Positions 17,771-26,449 of a stretch of 64,000 bases of DNA are shown here, piece after piece. Origin of the DNA: Paracoccaceae bacterium (GTDB taxonomy: Bacteria; Pseudomonadota; Alphaproteobacteria; Rhodobacterales; Rhodobacteraceae); assembly GCA_024742405.1 (NCBI GenBank), contig JANSYP010000005.1, positions 1 through 64,000 on the forward strand. The letters are read 5' to 3'. Made by a program: the position numbers and the translations under genes. The notes beneath the pieces are model-generated. The model was not told where the DNA came from. It searched no databases and saw only the letters and a list, made by a program, of their open reading frames with translations. Position 1 is the stretch's first letter. Each line of letters opens with the position of its first letter.

Positions 17771-19597
17771 TCAGCCGTTGCTGTTCTGCGCCTGTCTTAC
17801 CCCAGCGGTCGGGGCGGGTACACTCTCGGGGCGCACGCCCAGAAGCGGCGCGGTCCGGCGGATCAGTTCCGCCGCCACCGGCACCGCGATCCAGCCTGCC
17901 GTACGCCGCTCCTTGCCCAGGATCTGGGTCCGGCCTTCGTCAAGCGTGACGATAACCGTGTATTTCGGATCGTGGGCCGGAAAGGCCGAGGCAAAGGTCG
18001 CCAGCACCTTGTTCTTGTAGTAGCCGCCGCCGCGGCGCGGCTTGTCGGCGGTGCCGGTCTTGCCGCCCACCGCATAACCCGGCACCTCGGCAAAGGACGC
18101 GGTCCCTTCGGACACGACCTTGCGCAGCATGTCGCGCGCCGCCGCCGAGGTCCGCTCGGACACGACGCGATCGCCAAGCTGCCGTCCGTACTGGCGCAGC
18201 AGCGTCGGCGTCACCCGCGTGCCGCCGTTCAGGAGCGAGGCATAGCCCGCGGCCAGATGCAGCGGGCTCGAGGACAGCCCGTGGCCGTAGGAAATCGTCA
18301 TGGTCTGGATCTCGCGCCACTGCTTGGGCACAAGCGGCCGGCCCGACGGCGCCTCGAAGAGCTCCACCTGCGTCGGCTCCAGAAAGCCCAGGCTCTGCAG
18401 AAACGCCTTCTGCCGCGCCGCCCCGATTTGCTGGGCGACCCGCGCCGTGCCGGTGTTGGAGCTTTTGACGATCACGTCGGTCGCGCTCAGCTGCGGCCCG
18501 TAATCCTTGAAGTCGCGGATGCGGAACTTGCCCCAATGGAGCGGCTGGGTCGTGTTGATCATCGTGGACGGGTTGATCAGCCCCTCTTCCAGCGCCTGGG
18601 CGATGGTGAAGATCTTAAAGACTGACCCCAGCTCATAGACCCCCTGCACCGCCCGGTTGAATAGCGGGCTGTCCGCCGGATCGCCCTTGGTCGGCAGCGG
18701 CGGGCGGTCGTTGGGATCGAAATCGGGCAGCGAGCTCATGGCGATGACCTCGCCGGTGTGAACATCCATGATCACCGCGCTCGCGCCCTTGGCGCCGAAC
18801 ATCTTCATGCCGCCGGCGAGCACTTCGCGCATCGTCGACTGGACCGTCATATCGATGGACAGCTCCAGCGGCTGCGGCCGCGGGGTCGGCGCGCGCAGCT
18901 GCGCGTCAAAGGCCCGCTCGACCCCGGCCACACCGATCACCTCCGCCGCGCGCACGCCCTCATCGCCGAAGCTCGCCCCGCCCAGGATGTGGGCGGCCAA
19001 CGGGCCGTTGGGGTAGACCCGCATCTCGCGGCTGGCGAACAGCAGCCCCGGCTCACCGATCTCATGCACCGCCTGGACCTGTTCGGGCGACAGCGTCTTG
19101 CGCAACCAGACGAACTTGCGCCCGCTCGTCAGGCGCTTTTCCAGCACCTCGGCATCGAGATCGGGGAAAATACCGGCCAGCTTCTTCGAGGCCTGCGAAA
19201 TATCCACCATTTCATGGGGATGGGCATAGAGCGCGCGGGTTTCCAGATTGGTCGCCAGCACCCGCCCATGTCGGTCCGTGATGTCCGCGCGGCCCGACGA
19301 AATCGTCGCCGCCCCGGCCAGGCGCGGCTCCGCCGGCGGGCTCGTGGCCAGCATCCCCATCCGGATGCCCACCGTCGCAAAGGCCAGCACAAAGAACAGG
19401 CCCAGCACCAGCAGCCGGCTCTCGGCCCGGTGCTGGGAGGCATCGCGCATCCGCTCGTGACGGGCGCGCAGGTTTTCCTTTTCGATCAGGTCGGGGTTTT
19501 CGCCCCGCTCCCGGGCGCGCAGGATTGCCGCGAGCGGGCGCAGCGGCTTGCGCGGCTCGCCGGGCAGCGCGTCGTCGGTCTCCGGCGCGTCGCTCAT
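17771..19597 (-). CDS. ftsI: peptidoglycan D,D-transpeptidase (PBP3)
   Basis: 608 residues; septal cross-linking enzyme anchored by a single N-terminal membrane helix (LLVLGLFFVLAFATVGIRMG, about residues 62-81). The pedestal domain is followed by the transpeptidase motifs: GSVFK (active Ser) near residue 325, SSN in VIVKSSNTGTARVAQQ, and KTGT in AVGGKTGTADKP. The cytoplasmic N-terminal tail of ~60 residues is long and charged. Its start overlaps the ftsL stop by four bases. Confidence 0.96.
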   Translation of the reverse strand: MSDAPETDDALPGEPRKPLRPLAAILRARERGENPDLIEKENLRARHERMRDASQHRAESRLLVLGLFFVLAFATVGIRMGMLATSPPAEPRLAGAATISSGRADITDRHGRVLATNLETRALYAHPHEMVDISQASKKLAGIFPDLDAEVLEKRLTSGRKFVWLRKTLSPEQVQAVHEIGEPGLLFASREMRVYPNGPLAAHILGGASFGDEGVRAAEVIGVAGVERAFDAQLRAPTPRPQPLELSIDMTVQSTMREVLAGGMKMFGAKGASAVIMDVHTGEVIAMSSLPDFDPNDRPPLPTKGDPADSPLFNRAVQGVYELGSVFKIFTIAQALEEGLINPSTMINTTQPLHWGKFRIRDFKDYGPQLSATDVIVKSSNTGTARVAQQIGAARQKAFLQSLGFLEPTQVELFEAPSGRPLVPKQWREIQTMTISYGHGLSSSPLHLAAGYASLLNGGTRVTPTLLRQYGRQLGDRVVSERTSAAARDMLRKVVSEGTASFAEVPGYAVGGKTGTADKPRRGGGYYKNKVLATFASAFPAHDPKYTVIVTLDEGRTQILGKERRTAGWIAVPVAAELIRRTAPLLGVRPESVPAPTAGVRQAQNSNG

Positions 19598-20025
19598 GGA
19601 AACTGCCCGTCATTCTCGTCGGGCACCGGCTCCGGCGCGACCACATCGCGGATATCGATCACGCCGGGCTCCCCGAACCCCACGGTCACGAGCTCCATCT
19701 CGTCTCCCGCGACCCCGGGCAGTTCGGGCTCCTCGAGCTTCGGCGGATAGGCGATCTGGTCGACATGGCCGAAATGCTCGGGCCGCATCGGGATCAGGTT
19801 CAGCCGCTCGAAATTCAGATCCGCCAGCGCCCGCAGCCGTTCGGGCCGGTTGAGATAGGCCCATTCGACCTCCAGCACCGCCAGTTCGGCCCGCAGCGCC
19901 CCGATCTGGCGCTGCACATCGCGCAGATCCGCGAGCGTCTGGCGCGTGCGGTAGTTCTCCTGATAGGCCCAGAACCCGGTCATCAGGACCACAAGCCCGA
20001 CACAGAGGGCAAGAAACGTTCTCAT
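19594..20025 (-). CDS. ftsL: cell-division protein FtsL
   Basis: 143 residues; bitopic inner-membrane divisome protein. One membrane helix ([19 protein letters not shown]) near the N-terminus is followed by a heptad-rich coiled-coil region (residues ~25-70: [20 protein letters not shown] and onward) and [20 protein letters not shown], the typical FtsL end. A Pro/Glu-rich tail extends beyond the usual length. The ATG at 20025 overlaps the rsmH stop (ATGA), so the longer open frame upstream is not used. Assignment relies partly on position between rsmH and ftsI. Confidence 0.88.
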   Translation of the reverse strand: MRTFLALCVGLVVLMTGFWAYQENYRTRQTLADLRDVQRQIGALRAELAVLEVEWAYLNRPERLRALADLNFERLNLIPMRPEHFGHVDQIAYPPKLEEPELPGVAGDEMELVTVGFGEPGVIDIRDVVAPEPVPDENDGQFP

Positions 20026-21032
20026 CGCAATGTCTCCAGGGTCAATGGGGGCAGGCCGAGCGCGTCGCGGGGTGCGCGCGCAGCCGGAGCGTCGGTCCGC
20101 TGCGCGATCCGCAGGCGGGCCGACCGGGCACGGGGGTTCGCGGCGATCTCGTCGGCATCCGCCGCGATCCCGCTGCGCTTGGGCAGGGTAAAGGCCGGCG
20201 GCAGCATGACCGCTTCGGGCCCGTGGCGGCTGCCGCGGCCCGCCGCGCCGGCACGCGCCTGCAGGAACCGCTTCACGATCCGGTCCTCCAGCGAATGAAA
20301 GCTCACAACGGCGAGCCACCCGCCGGGGCGCAGCACGGCCTCGGCGGCCTCCAGCCCAGCCACGATCTCGCCGAACTCGTCATTGACCGCGATCCGCAGC
20401 GCCTGAAAGCTCCGCGTCGCGGGGTGACTCTGTCCGGGCTTGGACCGCGGCAGGCAGCCGCTGACGATCTCGGCCAGCCGGGCGGTGCGGGCGATCGGCG
20501 CTTCGGCCCTCGCCGCAACGATCGCTCGGGCGATCCGGCGCGAAGCGCGCTCTTCGCCATAGTGATAAAGGATATCGGCCAGCACCGTCTCGGACGCGCC
20601 ATTGACCAGATCGGCAGCACTGGGCCCCGCCTGCCCCATCCGCATGTCGAGCGGTCCGTCCCGCAGAAAGGAAAACCCCCGCTCCGCCTGGTCGAGCTGC
20701 ATCGAGGACACGCCCAGATCGAACACCACCCCGTCTTGCGGCGTCGCCACCGCCTCGGCCAGCTTCGAAAACGGCACCTGTACGAACGAAAACCTTCCCT
20801 CGGTCTTCGCGGCCAGTTCATCAGCAATACTCGCAGCCGCGGGGTCGCGGTCGATACCTGTGACATGCTCCGCGCCCGCCGCCAGCAGGCCGCGACTGTA
20901 GCCGCCCGCGCCGAACGTGGCATCGAACCAGGCGCCCGAGATCGGGGCCACAGCCGCCAGAATCGCGTCCAGCAGGACCGGCACGTGAGGGCTTGCGGGG
21001 GGCGACGCAGGGATTTCGGCGGCAGCGGCCAA
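20022..21032 (-). CDS. rsmH: 16S rRNA (cytosine-N4)-methyltransferase
   Basis: 336 residues; methylates N4 of C1402 in 16S r[23 protein letters not shown] at the N-terminus, [11 protein letters not shown] (SAM-binding loop), [35 protein letters not shown] and [14 protein letters not shown] are the family signatures. It lies between mraZ (3-base gap) and ftsL (4-base overlap). Confidence 0.96.
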   Translation of the reverse strand: MAAAAEIPASPPASPHVPVLLDAILAAVAPISGAWFDATFGAGGYSRGLLAAGAEHVTGIDRDPAAASIADELAAKTEGRFSFVQVPFSKLAEAVATPQDGVVFDLGVSSMQLDQAERGFSFLRDGPLDMRMGQAGPSAADLVNGASETVLADILYHYGEERASRRIARAIVAARAEAPIARTARLAEIVSGCLPRSKPGQSHPATRSFQALRIAVNDEFGEIVAGLEAAEAVLRPGGWLAVVSFHSLEDRIVKRFLQARAGAAGRGSRHGPEAVMLPPAFTLPKRSGIAADADEIAANPRARSARLRIAQRTDAPAARAPRDALGLPPLTLETLR

Positions 21033-21035
21033 GGC

Positions 21036-21545
21036 TCAGCCCGCCTGCGCGTGGTCGAGCAGGACCAGCGGGTCGGAGCCCTCGGGCAGATCCTCGAAGA
21101 GCTTGTCTTCACCCGATGTCTGGTCGGTCTCGAAAGTCTCAGACTTCCAGATCTGGAACGTGTCGCCGCTGCCGATGAAGTAAGCTTCGCTGTCGGTGCT
21201 CAGCCCGATCTTGTCGCGCAGCTTTTTCGGCAGCACCAGCCGGCCCGTGGTGTCGACGCTGGTCTCCAGCGACATGCCGTTGAACATTTTTTCCAGATAG
21301 CGCCGCTCGGCGCAGCCGCGGGGCAGCGCCGCGATCTTGTCATCGACCTCTTCGATGGCCTCGATGGTATAGCATTCCAGGTAGGCGCGGCGGTGGTCGC
21401 CATAGACAATGACCAGATTGGCGGGGTGCCCGTCGGACCAGTCGGGATCGCCCGCGGCCAGCACACGGCGGAACGAGGCCGGGATCGAGACCCGACCCTT
21501 GTTATCCACCTTTTGAGTGCTTTCGCCTCTGAACCGACGGGCCAC
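21036..21545 (-). CDS. mraZ: transcriptional regulator MraZ
   Basis: 169 residues with two AbrB-like MraZ repeats: KVDNKGRVSIPASFRRVL near residue 13 and VDTTGRLVLPKKLRDKIG near residue 97. MraZ proteins form ring-shaped oligomers that bind short repeats ahead of the dcw operon and repress it. The C-terminal ~25 residues are acidic and variable. It is the first gene of the minus-strand cluster. Candidate binding repeats lie about 250-290 bases upstream. Confidence 0.95.
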   Translation of the reverse strand: MARRFRGESTQKVDNKGRVSIPASFRRVLAAGDPDWSDGHPANLVIVYGDHRRAYLECYTIEAIEEVDDKIAALPRGCAERRYLEKMFNGMSLETSVDTTGRLVLPKKLRDKIGLSTDSEAYFIGSGDTFQIWKSETFETDQTSGEDKLFEDLPEGSDPLVLLDHAQAG

Positions 21546-22331
21546 CTGAACGTCCTGCCTACTTTTATGTCGCCATCCCTAAAACGGGAAACGGCGAACC
21601 GAGCTGCTGCAATTGCCCGATCCGCCGTCCTTGGTCCCTCTGCGGGGTGCCGCCCTGCGCGCCGCCAAGGGGGACGAGCGGCTGCGCGGGCAGTCTTCTG
21701 TTCGGATGAAAGCGATTGCCTGTATGTACCTGCCGTTTTTTATTTTTCGGCGCTCTCGCGCCCATCACTTCATCGTGGGATTAGGGATAGCCCGGGAATT
21801 CATGGCACTCAAGGGAATTCTTGGGAATTCATGGGATTTTTTCTGAAATGCTGGAATTTGATCCCAAACATACAAAATATGGTGTTCAATATTTCACAGA
21901 CCACAACGGTAGACCTGCCCTTACGTCCAGTTTCCATGTTCAGCCGCGCCGGACCACCCGAATCCAGGCTTTCCCATGAATTCCCCATCGACTGTGTTCG
22001 CCCTGCGTCGCCCCCAGATTCCCCCGAGATCCGCGGGGGCATCCCGGTGCATCCGGTTGCAGCAAATTGCCGGCCAGCCACGTCCGGAATGCGGGTCATA
22101 CCCCTCAGAGGCGGCGCCTCCCCGCCCCGGCTGCCCAGTTTTCAGGCAGAATTATCCGATCACGGCTCTGTGAAGCCCTTTGCGCTTGCTGCATAGCGGC
22201 ATTGCCGCACTTGGCATTGTGCAGGTGCAGCATACGCTCCATATTGATCCCAAGGAACACGAAGGCAGGCGAGCGCCTCAACCACATTACGGTCAAAACG
22301 CACCCGCCTTCACCGTCGCTTTGCGGCGGAT
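21546..22331. other. long dcw leader region without a recognised gene
   Basis: About 790 bases separate mraZ from the sRNA hairpins. The first 350 bases are unusually AT-rich for this window, with several ATT- and AAT-rich runs (about 21720-21910) that would suit promoter elements reading leftwards into mraZ. MraZ-box-like repeats lie at 21794-21838, with an inverted counterpart at 21971-21990 (TTCCCATGAATTCCCC). The rest shows no open frame with coding character. Confidence 0.6.
21794..21838. promoter_or_regulatory. MraZ-box-like direct repeats
   Basis: The plus strand shows GGGAATTC units in helical phase: GGG at 21794, 21813, 21823 and 21833, the last three exactly ten bases apart, reading TGGGAATTCATGGGA. 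MraZ of enteric bacteria binds TGGGN units separated by five bases; here TGGGA-ATTCA-TGGGA fits that spacing. An inverted copy lies 140 bases farther upstream. Placement before mraZ supports autoregulation of the dcw operon. The distance (~250 bases) implies a long leader. Confidence 0.55.
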
Positions 22332-22415
22332 CAGACAGAAAACCCCTCCTCCTCCCTGGGTTTTCTGCTTCTGGCGGCGGCACCCTCCTCCTCCCTGGTG
22401 TCGCCGCCTTTTTTT
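22332..22415 (+). ncRNA. Cuckoo/CcsR-like sRNA with twin CCTCCTCCC loops
   Basis: Two adjacent hairpins share the same loop but not the same stem. Hairpin 1 (22332-22372) has arms built on CAGAAAACCC and GGGTTTTCTG. Hairpin 2 (22373-22408) has GGCGGCGGCACC against GGTGTCGCCGCC. Both loops read CTCCTCCTCCCT and so contain CCTCCTCCC, the anti-Shine-Dalgarno-like motif that defines CcsR (Cuckoo) RNAs of Rhodobacter. Seven T's (22409-22415) follow hairpin 2, a Rho-independent end on the plus strand. In Rhodobacter such RNAs usually follow a DUF1127 gene; none is visible upstream. The 5' end is unknown. Confidence 0.75.
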
Positions 22416-22458
22416 CCCAAAAATCCAGCTGACACCAACCTGTGCCAAGCACCACGCA

Positions 22459-22490
22459 AACCAGCGGCGCTGCAGTGCAGCGCGCTGGTT
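22459..22490 (-). terminator. strong hairpin after the receiver-protein gene
   Basis: The plus strand reads AACCAGCGGCGCTGCA followed by TGCAGCGCGCTGGTT, a nearly perfect stem of ~15 pairs with one bulged base and almost no loop. It lies about 35 bases beyond the stop of the minus-strand receiver gene and just after the sRNA T-run. A weak T-run (GGTTT) on the minus strand makes it a plausible but unproven terminator. Confidence 0.4.
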
Positions 22491-22522
22491 CATCAGCTAC
22501 GGGGTTTTGTGGTCGGGTTGGC

Positions 22523-22906
22523 TTAGCCCTGGCGGGCGCGGGCGCTCTGAGGTTCTGCCACCGCTTCGCAGGTCGCGATCAGATCCTCGACATCGACGGG
22601 TTTGCGCAGCACTGACGCGATCGAGGACGAGACGTCAAAAAGCTCCCCGTTGGCGAAGTGCGAACTGCCGGTCACGATGACGATCTTGCAGTCGGGATTG
22701 GCCGTTCCGGCCTGGGTGACCAGCGAAAGGGCCGAATCCTGGCCCAGATAGAGATCGAGGAGCACTAGATCGAAACGCGAGGCCCTGAGCGCTGTTTGCG
22801 CCGATGCCAGCGTTTCGGCCTCGTGCACAAGGTATTTCATCTCTCCCATGACGGCACGCCACAACGCACGCAGGTTGGGGTCGTCTTCCACGATCAGGAC
22901 GTTCAC
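22523..22906 (-). CDS. stand-alone response-regulator receiver protein
   Basis: About 127 residues: a single CheY-like domain. VNVLIVEDDPNLRAL gives the acidic pocket, DLVLLDLYLGQDS contains the phospho-accepting Asp (DLYLG), VIVTGSSHF supplies the Thr/Ser switch and VLRKPVDVEDL the conserved Lys. There is no output domain, so it acts through protein partners. The GTG at 22906 follows AGGAG by nine bases; the ATG at 22939 has no ribosome-binding site. No kinase is adjacent, so the pathway is unknown. Confidence 0.85.
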   Translation of the reverse strand: MNVLIVEDDPNLRALWRAVMGEMKYLVHEAETLASAQTALRASRFDLVLLDLYLGQDSALSLVTQAGTANPDCKIVIVTGSSHFANGELFDVSSSIASVLRKPVDVEDLIATCEAVAEPQSARARQG

Positions 22907-23007
22907 GGGGGGCGTCTCCTGCACGATGCTGCACTGCATATTGCAAAGACTTAGGTAGAACGCAAATATGTCGCAGGCCAGAACGAAAGAAAGTTTCTTG
23001 CCCGTCT

Positions 23008-25392
23008 TTAGAAGGGAGGATCGCTGATATCGCTAACGGCGGAAACAAATCTCGCAACTACATGTTTATTGCCCGCTTTCTCGAAATCGATATCCAGCTT
23101 GTCGCCCTCGATCGCCGCAATCGTGCCGTAGCCGAATTTCTGGTGGAACACCCGCTCGCCGACGGTAAAGGCCGACACCGCCGCCGCATCGATCACCGGC
23201 GCTCGGGTTTCGCGGGGCTGCGACAGGCCCCGCGCGCCGCTGCGTTCCTGCAGCCGCCGCCAGCCCGGCGAATTATAGACATTGGCAGAGGCGGCGGCAT
23301 CCTCGATGCCCGAGTGTCCGCCTGAGCGGATCCCGCGCCCGCCACCGCCTGAACCATAGAGCCCCGGCGGCGTCAGCACCTCGACATGCTCAGCCGGTAG
23401 CTCGTCGATAAAGCGCGAGGGCAGCGAGGACTGCCACTGCCCGAACACCCGCCGGTTGGCCGCGAAACTCACCGTGCAGACCTCTTCGGCGCGCGTAATC
23501 CCGACATAGGCCAGCCGGCGTTCCTCCTCGAGCCCCGCGATCCCGGTCTCGTCCATCGACCGCTGGGACGGGAAGAGCCCGTCCTCCCAGCCCGGCAGGA
23601 ACACCGCGGGAAACTCCAGCCCTTTGGCGGCATGGAGCGTCATGATCGACACCCGCTCGCCCGCATCGTCGCCGGCATTGTCCATGATCAGCGAAACATG
23701 TTCGAGAAACCCCTGCAGGTTGTCGAACTCTTCCAGCGCCTTGAGCAGCTCCTTCAGATTCTCTAGCCGCCCCGGCGCCTCGGGGGTCTTGTCGTTCTGC
23801 CAGTGGCCGGTATAGCCGCTGTCGTCCAGAATGCGCCCCGCCAGGTCGATATGGTCATGGGCGGGGTCCAGCAGCTCGCCATGCCACTGCCCGATCAGCG
23901 TGATCAGCCGGCCCAGCTCCGTCTTGCCCTTGCCGGAGATATCGCCCGACTGGATCAGTGCCCGGGCGCCCTCGACGAGGCTCACCCCATTGGCCCGGGC
24001 CGCCATCTGGATCTTCTGCTGCGCCTTGTCGCCAAGGCCCCGCTTGGGCGTGTTGACCACCCGCTCAAAGGCAAGGTCATCGGTGGGCGAGACCGCGAGC
24101 CGGAAATAGGCCATCGCGTCCCGGATCTCCATTCGCTCGTAGAAGCGCGGGCCGCCGATGACGCGATAGGGCAGTCCGATCGACAGAAACCGATCCTCAA
24201 AGGCCCGCATCTGGTGGCTCGCCCGCACCAGGATCGCGATCCGGTCCAGCGGGATCGGATCGAGCCCCCGCGTGCCGCCCTGCATCGCCTCGATCTCGTC
24301 GCCGATCCAGCGGGCTTCCTCCTCGCCGTCCCAATGGCCGATGAGCCGCACCAGCTCGCCATCGCCCTCATCGGTCCAGAGCGTCTTGCCCAGCCGCCCC
24401 TGATTGGCGTCGATCACGCCAGAGGCGGCCGCCAGGATATGCCCCGTGGAGCGGTAATTCTGTTCCAGCCGCACCACATGGGCGCCGGGAAAATCCTTCT
24501 CGAACCGCAGGATGTTGCCGACCTCGGCGCCGCGCCAGCCATAGATCGACTGGTCGTCATCGCCCACGCAGCAGATATTGCGGTGCCCCGCCGCCAGCAG
24601 CCGCAGCCACAGATACTGCGCGACATTGGTGTCCTGATACTCGTCCACCAGAATATAACGCAGCCAGCGCTGGTACTGCGCCAGCACATCCTCATGGGTC
24701 TGGAAGATCGTCAGCATATGGAGCAGCAGATCGCCGAAATCGACGGCGTTCAGTTCGATGAGCCGCGCCTGATACTGGGCATAGAGCTCCGCACCGGCAT
24801 GGTTGAACGCCGCCGCTTCCGCTACCGGCACCGCATCCGGCCGCAAAGCGCGGTTCTTCCAGCCATCGATCAGATTGGCCAGCTGCCGCGCGGGCCAACG
24901 CTTGTCGTCGATATTCGCGGCCACGATCAGCTGTTTCAAAAGTCGGATCTGGTCATCGGTATCCAGGATCGAGAAACTCGATTTCAGCCCCACCAGTTCG
25001 GCATGGCGGCGCAGCATCTTCACGCAGATCGCGTGGAAGGTGCCGAGCCAGGGCACGCCCTCGATGGCCCCGCCCAGCAGGCCCTCGACGCGCTTTTTCA
25101 TCTCGCGCGCGGCCTTGTTGGTGAAGGTCACCGCCAGGATCTCGTTCGGGCGCGCCGTGCCGGTGTTCAGCAGATGGGCGATCCGCGCCGTCAGCGCGCG
25201 CGTCTTGCCGGTGCCCGCGCCCGCCAGCATCAGGACCGGCCCGTCCAGCCGCTCCACCGCCTCGCGCTGCGCCGGGTTCAGCCCGTCCAGATAGGGCGCG
25301 CCCCGCGCCGCCATCGCCTGCGCCGCCAGACTGGGCTTGGCACCGGGCTTGGCTGCCGGCTCGAAGGCGTCGAAATCCTCAACACTGCTCAT
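23008..25392 (-). CDS. UvrD/PcrA-type DNA helicase
   Basis: 794 residues, superfamily 1A 3'-5' helicase used in nucleotide-excision and mismatch repair. Motif I is LAGAGTGKTRALTARIAHLL, motif Ia is AVTFTNKAAREMKKRVEGLL, motif II is VDEYQDTN, motif III is VGDDDQSIYGWRGAEV and motif IV is LEQNYRST. Later motifs include SIMTLHAAKGLEFPAVFLPG and RRLAYVGITRAEE. The ~60-residue C-terminal tail (VGERVFHQKFGYGTI) is the Tudor-like RNA-polymerase-binding fold of PcrA/UvrD. Both uvrD and pcrA are used as names in this group. Confidence 0.95.
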   Translation of the reverse strand: MSSVEDFDAFEPAAKPGAKPSLAAQAMAARGAPYLDGLNPAQREAVERLDGPVLMLAGAGTGKTRALTARIAHLLNTGTARPNEILAVTFTNKAAREMKKRVEGLLGGAIEGVPWLGTFHAICVKMLRRHAELVGLKSSFSILDTDDQIRLLKQLIVAANIDDKRWPARQLANLIDGWKNRALRPDAVPVAEAAAFNHAGAELYAQYQARLIELNAVDFGDLLLHMLTIFQTHEDVLAQYQRWLRYILVDEYQDTNVAQYLWLRLLAAGHRNICCVGDDDQSIYGWRGAEVGNILRFEKDFPGAHVVRLEQNYRSTGHILAAASGVIDANQGRLGKTLWTDEGDGELVRLIGHWDGEEEARWIGDEIEAMQGGTRGLDPIPLDRIAILVRASHQMRAFEDRFLSIGLPYRVIGGPRFYERMEIRDAMAYFRLAVSPTDDLAFERVVNTPKRGLGDKAQQKIQMAARANGVSLVEGARALIQSGDISGKGKTELGRLITLIGQWHGELLDPAHDHIDLAGRILDDSGYTGHWQNDKTPEAPGRLENLKELLKALEEFDNLQGFLEHVSLIMDNAGDDAGERVSIMTLHAAKGLEFPAVFLPGWEDGLFPSQRSMDETGIAGLEEERRLAYVGITRAEEVCTVSFAANRRVFGQWQSSLPSRFIDELPAEHVEVLTPPGLYGSGGGGRGIRSGGHSGIEDAAASANVYNSPGWRRLQERSGARGLSQPRETRAPVIDAAAVSAFTVGERVFHQKFGYGTIAAIEGDKLDIDFEKAGNKHVVARFVSAVSDISDPPF

Positions 25393-25452
25393 GGACCGAG
25401 TCTAGGGCAGTGCCGCAGACAAGAAAAGCCCCCGTTCCCCTTTCGTTCCGCA

Positions 25453-25513
25453 CATTGATGCCGCCCCGCACGGGGGAGGCACGGCCATTGATGCCTCCCC
25501 GCACGGGGGAGGC
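25453..25513. repeat. two 28-bp direct repeats, each a hairpin
   Basis: Copies at 25453-25480 and 25486-25513 both read CATTGATGCC, then G or T, then CCCCGCACGGGGGAGGC, differing at one base. Each half can fold into CCTCCCC/GGGGGAGG around GCAC (copy 1 with one mismatch). They lie between the start of the helicase gene and the end of the SDR gene, both on the minus strand, so they may stop read-through from the helicase promoter side or belong to a REP-like family. Confidence 0.65.
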
Positions 25514-25528
25514 GGTGCCGCGCAAGGC

Positions 25529-26278
25529 TCAGCGCATCGTCATGCCGCCATCGACGACATATTCCGATCCCGTGACATAGCTCGCGTCATCCGACAGCAG
25601 GAAGGCCGCGACGCGCCCCACCTCTTCGGGGCTGCCGAAACGGCCCAGCGGCACCATACCCTTCACCATCTCGGCGAACCCCTGGGCGTCTTCCTGGGAA
25701 AGCCCTGTGGCCTCGAAGAAGTTCGTCTCGATGGGTCCGGGTGCCAGCGTGTTGACCCGGATGCCCGCCGGCGCCAGTTCACGCGCCCAGGCCCGGACGA
25801 TCCCCTGCACCGCGCCCTTGGTGGCGGCATAGACCGACCCGCCGCCCTGCCCGATATAGGGCGAGACCGAGCCCGTCACGACGATGCCCGCGCCGTCCTT
25901 CAGCAGCGGGCGCAGCCCCTGCATCTGCAGCGCGGGACCCCGCACATTGGTCGCCAGCATCGCGTCGATATGATCGGCGTCGAGCGCCTCGATGGGCCGG
26001 AAGGTGCCGAAACCGGCATTCAGAAAGACCGCGTCGAGCTGGCCGAACTCCTCCCGGAGCGTTGCCACAAGGGCGTCGACCTGATCCGGGTCGGCGGCGT
26101 CATTCTCGATCACCAGCGCGCTGTCGGGCAGCGCGGCCTTTGCCGTATCGCGGTGGCGCGCGGAGCGGCCCGTGACCGCGACGCGGCCGCCCTCCGCGGC
26201 GACGATCTGCGCGGTGGCGAGCCCGATCCCGCTGGTGCCGCCGGTGACGAGCACATGCTTTCCTTCAAAACGAGCCAT
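25529..26278 (-). CDS. SDR-family oxidoreductase
   Basis: 249 residues, classical SDR. HVLVTGGTSGIGLATAQIVA is the cofactor motif, VFLNAGFGTF replaces the usual NNAG with LNAG, TGSVSPYIGQGGGSVYAATKGAVQ gives catalytic Ser, Tyr and Lys, and YVVDGGMTMR is the common C-terminus. The Asn-to-Leu change at the first position of NNAG is tolerated in some members. The ATG at 26278 has AGAGGA upstream, so the longer frame to 26320 is not preferred. The substrate is unknown, and no partner genes are evident. Confidence 0.88.
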   Translation of the reverse strand: MARFEGKHVLVTGGTSGIGLATAQIVAAEGGRVAVTGRSARHRDTAKAALPDSALVIENDAADPDQVDALVATLREEFGQLDAVFLNAGFGTFRPIEALDADHIDAMLATNVRGPALQMQGLRPLLKDGAGIVVTGSVSPYIGQGGGSVYAATKGAVQGIVRAWARELAPAGIRVNTLAPGPIETNFFEATGLSQEDAQGFAEMVKGMVPLGRFGSPEEVGRVAAFLLSDDASYVTGSEYVVDGGMTMR

Positions 26279-26449
26279 GTCTGATCCTCTGGGTTGTGCG
26301 CCGGGTGGCGCTCGTCCCATTCAGCTAGGCGCGCTGTGTCCGTCGCGCAAAAGCCACAGGCGCACAGACCCTGTGCGCCCGGATCTCAGCCCACCGCCCC
26401 GATCGGCGCTCAGCCCGGCGCTTCAGGCCGGGGCCGCCAGACGCCCGGC

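Noticed and set aside
16217-18625. 802-codon open frame antisense to murE and ftsI
   Set aside because: Runs opposite to well-defined cell-wall genes and has no recognisable motif; a shadow of GC-rich coding DNA.
25453-25513. Possible CRISPR repeat pair
   Set aside because: Two copies five bases apart with no spacer-sized gap; hairpin-type intergenic repeat instead.
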